Made by a program: the position numbers and the translations under genes
NCBI GenBank assembly: GCA_902791165.1
Contig: CADAVB010000019.1
Location: forward strand, 1-33,904
Source of the DNA: an uncultured Bacteroidia bacterium
GTDB taxonomy: Bacteria > Bacteroidota > Bacteroidia > Bacteroidales > F082
Reading direction: 5' to 3'
DNA: 33,904 nucleotides
Part shown: piece by piece, positions 23,483 to 31,429 of the stretch
How positions within the stretch are numbered: position 1 is the first letter of the stretch
Layout of the letters: every line of letters begins with the position of its first letter
Notes under the pieces: model-generated
Told to the model about the DNA's origin: nothing
The model's database searches: none
Seen by the model: the letters and a program-made list of their open reading frames with translations, nothing else

Positions 23483-24190
23483 ATGAACGTTTTCTACATA
23501 TCCAATGCAGCCGAAGGCCTAACCACCCTCCCTGAGGACGAGTCGAAGCACTGCGTCAAGGTGCTGCGCATGACCGAGGGCGAGCGGTTTTGCGTCACCA
23601 ACGGCGAAGGTTATCTCTTTGATGCTGAGTTGGTGGAAGCTTTGCCCAAGCGGGCCACCGTCAATTTGAGCAACCAGCGCAAAGGGTATGACCACTGGGG
23701 CTTCAACCTCGAAATCGCCATCGCGCCAACCAAACTCAACGAGCGCACGGAGTGGTTTTTGGAGAAAGCCACAGAAATCGGTATCGACCGCGTGAGGCTG
23801 TTCACCTCGTATCATTCCGAGCGCCGCGCCGCCAATGTGGAGCGTTTCCAAAAGGTGATGGTGGCGGCGATGAAGCAGAGTATCAAGTCGCGGCTGCCGA
23901 AGGTGGAGGACATAATTCCATTTGACAAATTGGTAAAGCAACCTTTTGAAGGACAGAAGTTTATCGCATGGATTGACGACGACGTGAAAGATTGCCTCTG
24001 CGACCTATATAATAAAGGAGAGAACGTCTTGGTGCTCATTGGTCCCGAGGGCGACTTCAGCCCAGAGGAAGTGGCCTTGGCCAAAGAGAACGGCTTCGTG
24101 CCGTGCAGCCTCGGCGAGGCGCGTTTGCGCACCGAAACGGCGGCGCTCGTGGCTTGCCATACGATTCAACTCATTAATCAGATGAAATGA
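23483..24190 (+). CDS. rsmE: 16S rRNA (uracil-1498-N3)-methyltransferase
   Basis: This 235-residue SPOUT-class enzyme uses S-adenosylmethionine to methylate U1498 of 16S rRNA. An N-terminal PUA-like domain (HCVKVLRMTEGERFCVTNGEG) precedes the SPOUT domain. The knot motifs LIGPEGDFSPEEVALA and SLGEARLRTETAAL and the TEWFLEKATEIGIDRV helix are characteristic. It begins 11 bases after the palindromic repeat and its stop overlaps the next gene start (ATGA). Confidence 0.95.
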   Translation: MNVFYISNAAEGLTTLPEDESKHCVKVLRMTEGERFCVTNGEGYLFDAELVEALPKRATVNLSNQRKGYDHWGFNLEIAIAPTKLNERTEWFLEKATEIGIDRVRLFTSYHSERRAANVERFQKVMVAAMKQSIKSRLPKVEDIIPFDKLVKQPFEGQKFIAWIDDDVKDCLCDLYNKGENVLVLIGPEGDFSPEEVALAKENGFVPCSLGEARLRTETAALVACHTIQLINQMK

Positions 24191-24834
24191 AAAAGTTGTT
24201 GATTATTATTTGGTTGTCGGTTTCGTTTGCGGCTTCTGCCCAGCAACTCAACATCGCCTTGCTGAAATATCGTGGAGGTGGCGACTGGTACGGCAACCCG
24301 ACCTCGCTGCCCAATTTGGTGCGTTTCTGCAACCAAGAAATTGGCACCGACATCAACCCGAATGTACCGACCGTGGAACCGTCGAGTCCGGATTTGTTCA
24401 ATTATCCCTACGTCTATATGACGGGTCACGGCAATGTGGTTTTTGATGCAGCCGAGGCGCAAAACCTCCGAAACTACATGCTTGCTGGCGGTTTCCTCCA
24501 CATCGACGACAACTACGGCATACGCCAATACATTGAGCCTCAGATGAAAAAGGTGTTCCCCGAATTGGATTTTGTGGAGTTGCCTTACTCGCATGAGATT
24601 TTCAAGAAACCGTACTTGTTCCCGAATGGTCTGCCCAAAATCCATGAGCACGACAACAAGCCACCTCAACTGTTCGCACTGATTTACGAAGGCCGAATTG
24701 TCTGCATTTTCACCTACGAATGTGACCTCGGCGACGGTTGGGAAGACCAGCGCGTGCACCACGACTCGCAGGAAACCCGCGAAAAAGCCCTTAAGATGGG
24801 TGCCAACATCTTACGCTATGTATTCACAAAATAA
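24187..24834 (+). CDS. DUF4159 family exported protein
   Basis: This 215-residue protein has a signal peptide (MKKLLIIIWLSVSFAASAQ). The mature part begins LNIALLKYRGGGDWYGNPTS and contains YPYVYMTGHGNVVF, YMLAGGFLHIDDNYG and FTYECDLGDGWED, which I recognise as DUF4159. The fold is thought to be related to glutamine-amidotransferase-like (ThuA-type) domains, but the function is unknown. The signal peptide puts it in the periplasm or attached to an envelope. It overlaps rsmE by four bases and is probably translated from the same message; the link in function is unclear. Confidence 0.82.
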   Translation: MKKLLIIIWLSVSFAASAQQLNIALLKYRGGGDWYGNPTSLPNLVRFCNQEIGTDINPNVPTVEPSSPDLFNYPYVYMTGHGNVVFDAAEAQNLRNYMLAGGFLHIDDNYGIRQYIEPQMKKVFPELDFVELPYSHEIFKKPYLFPNGLPKIHEHDNKPPQLFALIYEGRIVCIFTYECDLGDGWEDQRVHHDSQETREKALKMGANILRYVFTK

Positions 24835-24841
24835 CACATAC

Positions 24842-24900
24842 GACCTCGAAGAGGTCAAACGCACGGAGTGCTATTAACACCGTACAAGCGGAGCACGGTG
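24842..24900. repeat. Two small hairpins in the gap before the zinc-ribbon gene
   Basis: GACCTC-GAA-GAGGTC (24842-24856) is a perfect 6-bp hairpin. CACCGT (24878-24883) and ACGGTG (24895-24900) pair around 11 bases. Neither has a T-run, so they are poor intrinsic terminators. They may be dispersed intergenic palindromes. The gap is 99 bases and has no other recognisable content. Confidence 0.5.
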
Positions 24901-24933
24901 CGGTGGAAAAAAAGAACATAAACAAACAAGAAT

Positions 24934-25302
24934 ATGGAAGACGAAAAAAGAAAATGCCTATACTGCGGTGAGCCAATCTACGGTCGCATCGACAAGAAGT
25001 TTTGCTGCGATTCGTGCCGCAACAGCTATAACTACGAAAAGACCCACAAGCAGTCAAACGTCGTGCGCAACATCAACGCGATTTTGGCGCGCAACCGCAA
25101 TATCCTTGTGGAACTGAACGACAAGGGCAAGAGTTTTGCCACGCGTCAGCAAATGACCGAGAAAGGCTTTGATTTCAGGTATTTCACCCATGTGTACAAG
25201 ACTAAGACTGGCTCCGTTTATTACATCGTTTACGACCAAGCCTACCTGCCCAAAGACGGCAGCCCTGACTCGTTCTTGTTGGTGAAGTTTGAGGAGAAAT
25301 AA
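24934..25302 (+). CDS. Small zinc-ribbon protein, unknown function
   Basis: This 122-residue protein has an N-terminal treble-clef or ribbon-like zinc site, CLYCG at 8-12 and FCCDSC near 24-29, resembling FCS/MYM-like fingers. A basic helical middle (THKQSNVVRNINAILARNRNIL) and a C-terminal beta-rich part (FDFRYFTHVYKTKTGSVYYI) follow. It is the type of small conserved protein seen in Bacteroidota, but I cannot name a function. Nucleic-acid or protein binding is likely from the finger and basic helix. It ends 2 bases before the convergent recN stop, with no terminator between them. Confidence 0.78.
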   Translation: MEDEKRKCLYCGEPIYGRIDKKFCCDSCRNSYNYEKTHKQSNVVRNINAILARNRNILVELNDKGKSFATRQQMTEKGFDFRYFTHVYKTKTGSVYYIVYDQAYLPKDGSPDSFLLVKFEEK

Positions 25303-25304
25303 AA

Positions 25305-26960
25305 TCACCCTTTCAGTAGCACCTCTGCCGCTCGTAAAGCCTCGGGCGTCACTTGGTCGTTGCTGAGCATCTTGGCGATTTCGGTGATGCGCTCGTTAAT
25401 ATTTAATAGGCGGATGTGCGATTGTGTGCGCTCGCCTTCGTTGTCCTTGAAAATGAAATAATGCCGCTCGGCCTGACTCGCCACTTGGGGCAGGTGAGTG
25501 ATGGAAATGAGTTGCAGCGACTGGCCCATTTGCCGCATGATGCCGCCGATTTTGGCCGCCACCTCGCCCGAAACGCCCGTGTCGATTTCGTCGAAGATGA
25601 GGGTAGGGATGTAGTTGTATTCCGAAACGGCACTCTTGATGGAAAGCATCAGGCGCGAAAGCTCGCCGCCCGAGGCCACGCGACGGATGTCGTCGGGTGC
25701 CACGCCCTTGTTGGCGGAAAACAGGAAACGGATGGCATCGCTGCCTTTGCTGCCAAAGGTTTCATGGCTTTCCACGCCGACATGGAATTGGGCGAAAGGC
25801 ATGGCCAACTGGCGCACCAAGGCAACAACCTTCTCGCTGAAAGCAGTGGCGGCTTGGCAACGCTTGTCATGCAAGGCTTTGGCAAGGTTGGAAAGTTGCT
25901 TCTCGCTGTCTTTCAGTTGTTTTTCGGCTTGTGCTATGGCTTCGTCGATGTTCTCGAAAGCGTTCACTTTCTCTTTCAGGCTATCGCGCAAAGTGATAAG
26001 TTCCTCAAACTCCTTGGCGCGGTGTTTCATCATCAGGCGGCTAAGGAGGTCGTAGCGTTCTTGAAGGCTTTGCAGTTGTCCTTCGTCGAATTGGGTCTCG
26101 TCTGCCTTGCGGCGCAGGTCGTAGGCGATGTCTTTCAGTTCAACTTTCAGGTTTTCAATGCGTTCTGCCAATTCTTCATTGTCGGGCAAAAGATGTTTGA
26201 GTCGCGATAGGGCCGATGCCAACTCGTTGAATTGTCCCAAAATGGCCGTTTCGCCTTCTTCCATCAGGCCGTTGGCAGTCACCAAAAGCGTCTTGATTTC
26301 CTCTGCGTTTTCCATCACGCTTAAAGTCTGCTCGATTACCTGGTATTCGCCTTCCTTCAGGTCGGCCTTGTCAAGTTCGTCCAACTGGAACTTCAGGTAG
26401 TCGTTTTCGGCGGTGTTTTTGGTCGCCATCTCCTTCAAGTCGTGCAACTTGCGCTTGAAGGCGTTATAGTTGGCGTATTCGGCTTGATAATCAGCCAAAA
26501 CCGCATCGTTTTGCGCGATTTCGTCCAAGAGTTTTAGTTGAAAGTTGGCATCGGTGAGGAGAAGGGAGTCGTGTTGTGAGTGAATATCAACGAGTTGATT
26601 TCCAATCTCTTTCATCGTTTGAAGAGAAACGGGCGTGTCGTTGATGAAGGCGCGGCTTTTCTTTTGTGGACTGAGTTCGCGGCGGAAGATGCAGTCGGTA
26701 TCAAAGTCGAGGTCGTTTTGCTCGAAAAGAGGTTGCAAAGCCTTGTCATTCAGCTCAAATTGTGCCTCAACGACGCATTTCTTGTCTTTGTCATAAAGCA
26801 CATTGGTATCCGCTCTGTCGCCCAAGGCAAAGCCCAATGCGCCGAGCAGGATGGACTTGCCCGCACCGGTTTCGCCTGTGATGACGTTAAAGCCCCGATT
26901 GAAACCGACTTCCAGTTGGTCAATCAGGGCGTAGTTGCTTATATGCAGATGCTTCAGCAT
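25305..26960 (-). CDS. recN: DNA repair ATPase RecN
   Basis: This 551-residue SMC-like protein acts in double-strand break repair. Walker A GETGAGKS is at residues 29-36. Long coiled-coil arms run through the middle (about 150-370, with KEMATKNTAENDYLKFQLDE and ERIENLKVELKDIAYDLRR). The C-terminal signature RVASGGELSRLML, Walker B TLIFDEIDTGVSG and SITHLPQVA complete the ATPase head. The length is normal. It is the last gene of a minus-strand run, 15 bases after the broken DUF4835 gene. Confidence 0.95.
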   Translation of the reverse strand: MLKHLHISNYALIDQLEVGFNRGFNVITGETGAGKSILLGALGFALGDRADTNVLYDKDKKCVVEAQFELNDKALQPLFEQNDLDFDTDCIFRRELSPQKKSRAFINDTPVSLQTMKEIGNQLVDIHSQHDSLLLTDANFQLKLLDEIAQNDAVLADYQAEYANYNAFKRKLHDLKEMATKNTAENDYLKFQLDELDKADLKEGEYQVIEQTLSVMENAEEIKTLLVTANGLMEEGETAILGQFNELASALSRLKHLLPDNEELAERIENLKVELKDIAYDLRRKADETQFDEGQLQSLQERYDLLSRLMMKHRAKEFEELITLRDSLKEKVNAFENIDEAIAQAEKQLKDSEKQLSNLAKALHDKRCQAATAFSEKVVALVRQLAMPFAQFHVGVESHETFGSKGSDAIRFLFSANKGVAPDDIRRVASGGELSRLMLSIKSAVSEYNYIPTLIFDEIDTGVSGEVAAKIGGIMRQMGQSLQLISITHLPQVASQAERHYFIFKDNEGERTQSHIRLLNINERITEIAKMLSNDQVTPEALRAAEVLLKG

Positions 26961-26975
26961 AGAAGGCTTGGCTTG

Positions 26976-27814
26976 TTATCTGCCGGTGTTTTCCAAGATG
27001 GCGTCGTAACGTGACGACTGCGACGGGTCGATGGCTTTCATGATGTTGACGACCTCGTTCCTGATCTTCATCTCGCCTTGCGAGAACACTTGGATAATCT
27101 CGTCGCGTTTGCTTTCGATAAGCAGTTGGAGGAAATAGCACATGGAGTTGCGCTCGTAAACCGAATGCAGATGGTTAAGTGAATTCATGATGATATCCCG
27201 CCCTTGTGTCGGGTTTTCCGACATTACATCCAAACCTAAACGGTGGTATTCATACACGAATTGGCGCAACGGTCGGTTGCTTGAATTGTTGATGTCGCTG
27301 ATGAGGGCATAGCGATTTTGTCGTCCGGTGGTGCTCCATCCCTTGTCGGAACTGGGCTCTTGCGGTGCGCTGTTGGCGATGTTTTCCGCAACGGCAAAGA
27401 AAGGATCGCCGCCGAAAAGCGCGAACGAGTCGAAGTCGAGGCCGAGGAAAAGGTAAACGTAATAGCCAATCGTGCTGGTTAGCTCGGAGATGTATGTGTT
27501 GGGGTTGAAGTCGAGCGACTGAGACCGATGTTGATGTCTGCCGTAAAATACTCATTCTCCCGGCTCTTGATGTTGATGAGGATGGAACATTCTATCTTCT
27601 CGGATTGCTTGAAGTTGATCTCGGTGAACTTGGTGTTGTTCAGAAATTCGTACAATGCGGTTTGCAGGTTCTGATAGATGGTCTTGTCGGAGCCTTCCAC
27701 TTGGGATGAGTTGACTCTGACATCGCATTTCAGTTCCTGGGCCCGCAATGTGCCGAAGGCAAGCAGACCGAAAAGGAGCAAGGTGGAGGTGAGGATGGTT
27801 CTTTTCATGGACAT
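26976..27814 (-). pseudogene. DUF4835 (PorD-like) protein, split by a frameshift/deletion
   Basis: The 5' part (27814-27479) has a signal peptide (MSMKRTILTSTLLLFGLLAFG...AQ) and the family start ELKCDVRVNSSQVEGSDKTI. It runs off into an unrelated tail, SRSTSTPTHTSPS. The family sequence resumes in the -1 frame from about 27522: SLDFNPNTYISELTSTIGYY, then GLDFDSFALFGGDPFF and RQFVYEYHRLGLDVMSENPTQGRD, ending at 26976. That frame is open from 27551, so the two frames overlap by about 70 bases. About 25-30 residues expected between LSR and FNPNTY appear to be missing, so an out-of-frame deletion is likelier than a simple sequencing slip. DUF4835 proteins are linked to type IX secretion (PorD) in current annotation, as I recall. 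Confidence 0.75.
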
Positions 27815-27817
27815 CGG

Positions 27818-28156
27818 TCAGAAAGCGCCTTCCGTGGCCTTGTTGGGATTGCGGAAATAAATCTCGTCGTGCAGAAACTCGTGGATGGCGATCAGCGTGG
27901 GCTTGGGGAGACGCTCGTAGAATCTTGCGATTTCAATCTGCTCCCTGTTCTCAAACACTTCCTCCAAACTGTCGTTGGTGGTGGTGGCGAACGATTCAAT
28001 CTTGTCGTTAAGCTCTTCCTTCATCATCCTGGCGATTTGGTTGGCCCTGATGGAGAGGATGGCAACGGTTTCGTAAATGTTGCCTGTGCCTTTGTAGAAC
28101 TGGTCTTTCTGACGGGTAACCACCGTCGTTTCGGTCTTAATCTTTTTGAAATCCAT
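27818..28156 (-). CDS. rpoZ: RNA polymerase omega-like subunit
   Basis: This 112-residue protein has the Rpb6/omega-like core NIYETVAILSIRANQIARMM-KEEL, in which the helix that contacts the beta' subunit is recognisable, and a Bacteroidota-type C-terminal extension (FYERLPKPTLIAIHEFLHDEIYFRNP). Omega helps assemble and stabilise RNA polymerase. I chose the ATG at 28156 (MDFKKIKTETTVV), 2 bases after the bamD stop; the longer reading would start inside bamD with sequence unlike the family. The order bamD-omega-DUF4835-recN is a conserved one in the phylum; coaBC, which I recall often lying after omega, is absent here. Confidence 0.83.
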   Translation of the reverse strand: MDFKKIKTETTVVTRQKDQFYKGTGNIYETVAILSIRANQIARMMKEELNDKIESFATTTNDSLEEVFENREQIEIARFYERLPKPTLIAIHEFLHDEIYFRNPNKATEGAF

Positions 28157-28158
28157 GG

Positions 28159-28953
28159 TTATTTGATGTTTTCTAATTTTTTTCTTGCTTTGGTGGAGAT
28201 GGCGCCCACTTCGTTCAGCAACTTGCTGTCGGGATAGAGATAAGAGAGCGCATTGCATTGCTCAATACAGGTTTCGTAACGCTCACGCTGCTTCTCGGGG
28301 ACGCTGTTTTCGGCGTAGTCGTAATAGGTCTTGGCCATGTCGAAGAGAATCTCCTCGCGATGTTTGGTGTTGGGATAGTTCTTCAGCATGTTTTCAAACG
28401 AGGTGATGGCCGCGCTGTAGTTTTCCATGCGGTAGAACAATTTGCAGATATTGTAGTCTTTTTCCTCCAATTTCTCGTTGAGGTTGTCGAGCAGTTGTTG
28501 GGCACGGGCGATGCTGTCGCTCTTCGGATAGCGGTCCATGAAATTGTTGAGCTGCTTGATGGCAGCGAAAGTGTTGGTTTGGTCGAGGCTCGAAACGGGC
28601 GAGGTGAGGTAGCTGCAATAGGCGTTCATAAAGGCTGCTTTCTCCGCATCGAAGGAGAAGGGATAGACTTGGACGAACCTGTTGAAGTAGTATCCAGCAA
28701 TCTCGTAGTCTTGTTGAAGGTAGTAGCACAAAGCGGTGCGGTAGGTAATCAGCTCGCCACGAGGGGTGTTGCGAAACGAGGCTTGGAGCAGGTCAAACAA
28801 CTGTAGGGCGTGGTTGTAGTCGCCACGGTCATAATAGTCCATCGCCACCTCGTATTTCATTTCGTTGTCGGTGCTTTTCACCATGCGGTTGAAGTCGTTG
28901 CACGAACTCAATGCGAGGCCGAAGAATGCCAATATCAGGATGCTTTTTTTCAT
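28159..28953 (-). CDS. bamD: Outer-membrane assembly lipoprotein BamD
   Basis: This 264-residue lipoprotein (signal peptide ending ALSSCN, Cys18) carries tetratricopeptide-like repeats: YEVAMDYYDRGDYNHALQLF, TALCYYLQQDYEIAGYYFNRF, FYRMENYSAAITSFENML. BamD is the essential partner of BamA for inserting beta-barrel proteins. The length and repeat pattern match. The -7 box is so close (28961-28968) that the message would have almost no 5' leader, and no other start is possible because the signal peptide begins at this Met. It is followed immediately by rpoZ. Confidence 0.9.
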   Translation of the reverse strand: MKKSILILAFFGLALSSCNDFNRMVKSTDNEMKYEVAMDYYDRGDYNHALQLFDLLQASFRNTPRGELITYRTALCYYLQQDYEIAGYYFNRFVQVYPFSFDAEKAAFMNAYCSYLTSPVSSLDQTNTFAAIKQLNNFMDRYPKSDSIARAQQLLDNLNEKLEEKDYNICKLFYRMENYSAAITSFENMLKNYPNTKHREEILFDMAKTYYDYAENSVPEKQRERYETCIEQCNALSYLYPDSKLLNEVGAISTKARKKLENIK

Positions 28954-28960
28954 CAGGCGG

Positions 28961-28968
28961 CAAAATTA
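28961..28968 (-). promoter_or_regulatory. -7 promoter box for bamD, with upstream GCGCGTT box
   Basis: Minus-strand TAATTTTG matches TAnnTTTG and ends 7 bases before the bamD ATG (28953). GCGCGTT (minus strand, 28992-28986) is exactly 17 bases upstream. The same two boxes at the same spacing precede the DUF6913 gene. Confidence 0.62.
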
Positions 28969-29003
28969 CTCATTTTTGTGTAATAAACGCGCGTTTTTCT
29001 CTT

Positions 29004-31274
29004 TTATTTTTCGATGACGAGTTTCTCCATCCGGCTGATCTCGCCGCTTATTCGGAGGAAATAGATGCCTTGCGGCAGGTTGGCGTTGATTTGGGTCTTG
29101 CCTTCGCAGGTGCCGGAAAGGACGACCAGGCCGAGGCTGTTGAACAGTTGATAGCCCGTCGTTCCTTCGGCCTCGATGGTGAAGCTTCCTTTGCTCGGGT
29201 TGGGATACACCTTCACGGCTGGCGTGGTTTCGGTTTCATCAAGGTCGGAGATGTTGAGGCAATTCAGGGTGGCCTTCCACCCCGAGGCGGTCGTGTTCTG
29301 GTCGGAAATGAAATGGAACGTAAGGGCGCCTTCAGAGTTGCTGGCGGTAATAGTGCCAGGCGAGTTGGTTCCGGTATAATGGCCGATTTGGGTAGCGGAG
29401 GTGCTGGTGCCATCGTAGATGTACAGGTGGTCCCAGTTGTTTTCCGTGTTGAATTCCGTAAAAACGGCTTCAAGGATGCCGCCCTCGGTGTCAGGCTTGA
29501 AGGTCATGGTGTAGTCCTCGTTGTTGTGGTAACCAGAATAAGCAGAGGGGTAGAAAAAGGCGTTGCAGGTTTCGAAAGTGCCGTTTTGCATCATGTAGGC
29601 TTCGCGAACATGGATGTAATTGTCTCGCGTGAGGGTTTCGGTATTGCCGTTGCTGTCGGTTACGGTGAGGGTCACGGCGAAGTCGCCAACTATGTCGTAT
29701 GAAATATTCATCGGGTTCTGTTGCGTCGAAGAACCAGCCCCTTCAAAGGTCCATTGCCATGAAACGATGTCGCCAAACGAATGGTCGGTGAAGTTGACGT
29801 GTCCGCCCAACGGCACCATTGTCCTTGAGGCGGAAAAGTCAGGAAGGATGCCTTCACCTGATTCGAGTGCAACGTTCAGATTGACAGTTTCATAATCAGC
29901 GACGGTGATGGTTTCCTGATGCGGACGATAGCCGTCGGCGATGATGTTCACTGTGTAAGTGCCACCTTTGATGGGACGGTGGAAATCGCCCGCCGGCAGA
30001 TGGCTCTTCACCACGGAAAACTCATTGTCGTGCTCCGTGATGGTGATAGTTGCCTCAATGGGCTCACCTGTCGAAGCATCGGTCACGGTGCCGTGGATGC
30101 CATACAGACATTGGTTCATGTAGGCGAAAATGGCTTCCTTGTTGATGTTCCAGAAGCTGGGCATTTGGCTGGCATTGGGGAGTTTCGTGCTCGAACACTC
30201 GATGGTTACCTCGCGGCATTGGGCATAGCCGTTCATATAGTCTTGGCGACCTCCGCCAATCATGTACCATTGTGCACCGTTGGTCACGCCGCTATGCTCG
30301 ACATCCGACATATAGTTGGGGTTCACTGATTTGCACAGGTTCGCGTATTCCAAACTGACGAATTGCCACCAAGCGTCATCGGCATGGAGGGTGTAGGTGT
30401 TGTCCCAAGGATAGTTCATCACTTCGGCACCGCCGTGGTAGTTGGCCCCCATCACGAAGGCGTTGTCTTGGGCAAACTGCATCATCCATTGGGTTTCGGT
30501 GGCGTAAGCGTTTCCGTCGGGGTGCAAACCTCCGTTGGGGTCGGGATAGTTGCGGTTCATGTCCACACCGTTGGCGTTGTAGCGTCTGGCTCCGTTCACG
30601 TTGTTGTTGCCTGCATGGTAAGTGCCGTCAGGATTTGTGTTGGGGCCGACATATAAATCGATCTTTTCCAATACGTTGGCGCACTCTGGAAGAGTTGGGT
30701 TTTCGAGGATATAATCTATCATGCGGAGCATCAGCATCCAGCCGGTGGTCTCGTCGCCGTGTATGGTTGAAGTGTACAAGAACTTGGGCTTTCCCGCGCC
30801 TGATCCATTGTTGATATGGGCAATCAATATCTTGCGACCGCTGGGCAGGGTGCCAAGGTTGATGATTTCGCACTTGTCGGGATGGTCGGTGGCGAATTGG
30901 TACATCATGGCTTCGTAGGCGGGGTAAGTCGGGTATTGGTCCCAGTCGTATGCGGCGCGATTGCTGCCGTCCCACATCTTGGCCTCGTAGAGCATCGACG
31001 GCGGAGTTTGCAGCGTTATTGTGTAGCCGAATTGCTCGAAATGGGCAAATTCGTTGTTGTTGGCGTATGCGGTAACCGTCTTGCCATCAACGCGGTCCAC
31101 CGAAATGGCTCGGGCGATGGCTTTGAGGTCATCGTGGCCGTTCAACTCGAAAGTGAAATAGTGCTCGTTGCGTTGTTCCATGAGTTGCTTCAGCTCTTGC
31201 TGGCTCTTCTGGGCAAAAATGTTACCGCAAACCATCATGGCAAGGGTAAGGATAAAATAGTGTAAGGTTTTCAT
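29004..31274 (-). CDS. Secreted M14 zinc carboxypeptidase with PKD, CUB-like and T9SS domains
   Basis: This 756-residue protein has a signal peptide (MKTLHYFILTLAMMVCGNIFAQ). The peptidase domain covers about 120-385: zinc ligands His172 and Glu175 in TIHGDETTGW, the third His near 276 in NYHGGAEVMNYPWD, and catalytic Glu359 in REVTIECSST. Next come a carboxypeptidase-regulatory-like domain (about 387-470, GIHGTVTDASTGEPIEATI), a PKD domain (about 474-555, WQWTFEGAGS...), a CUB-like jelly roll (about 568-672) and a C-terminal T9SS sorting domain (VYPNPSKGSFTIE...LPQGIYFLRI). It should digest peptides outside the cell. I chose the ATG at 31274, because the longer reading runs into a palindromic repeat with no signal peptide. 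Confidence 0.9.
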   Translation of the reverse strand: MKTLHYFILTLAMMVCGNIFAQKSQQELKQLMEQRNEHYFTFELNGHDDLKAIARAISVDRVDGKTVTAYANNNEFAHFEQFGYTITLQTPPSMLYEAKMWDGSNRAAYDWDQYPTYPAYEAMMYQFATDHPDKCEIINLGTLPSGRKILIAHINNGSGAGKPKFLYTSTIHGDETTGWMLMLRMIDYILENPTLPECANVLEKIDLYVGPNTNPDGTYHAGNNNVNGARRYNANGVDMNRNYPDPNGGLHPDGNAYATETQWMMQFAQDNAFVMGANYHGGAEVMNYPWDNTYTLHADDAWWQFVSLEYANLCKSVNPNYMSDVEHSGVTNGAQWYMIGGGRQDYMNGYAQCREVTIECSSTKLPNASQMPSFWNINKEAIFAYMNQCLYGIHGTVTDASTGEPIEATITITEHDNEFSVVKSHLPAGDFHRPIKGGTYTVNIIADGYRPHQETITVADYETVNLNVALESGEGILPDFSASRTMVPLGGHVNFTDHSFGDIVSWQWTFEGAGSSTQQNPMNISYDIVGDFAVTLTVTDSNGNTETLTRDNYIHVREAYMMQNGTFETCNAFFYPSAYSGYHNNEDYTMTFKPDTEGGILEAVFTEFNTENNWDHLYIYDGTSTSATQIGHYTGTNSPGTITASNSEGALTFHFISDQNTTASGWKATLNCLNISDLDETETTPAVKVYPNPSKGSFTIEAEGTTGYQLFNSLGLVVLSGTCEGKTQINANLPQGIYFLRISGEISRMEKLVIEK

Positions 31275-31429
31275 TATTAGTGATTTAAGATTTATAATTT
31301 CAAGATTCAAGATTTCGGACGCAAGCATTGCGTCCCTACAAAAATTCATATTTCATACCTCATACCTCACAACTCCACACTTCTAACTCCACATTCCACA
31401 CTCAAAACTAAACAACTTTCAACTTTTAA
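31275..31429. repeat. Low-complexity block with a single REP-like hairpin arm
   Basis: The gap between the carboxypeptidase and dapA contains, left to right: AATCTTGA/AAATCTTA-type repeats (31280-31314); a perfect 8-bp hairpin GGACGCAA-GCA-TTGCGTCC (31317-31335) followed by CTACA, a single relaxed arm of the GAGACGC element family; then about 90 bases of CATACCTCA, CTCCACA and CAACTTT repeats (31341-31430) with almost no G. No gene or clear promoter was found for the carboxypeptidase. Confidence 0.65.

Noticed and set aside
24842-24900. Terminator after the DUF4159 gene
   Set aside because: The two hairpins lack T-runs on the relevant strand, so they are listed only as palindromes.
31275-31349. 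Longer M14 carboxypeptidase starting at 31349
   Set aside because: The added 25 residues come from a palindromic repeat and simple sequence. A proper signal peptide begins at 31274.
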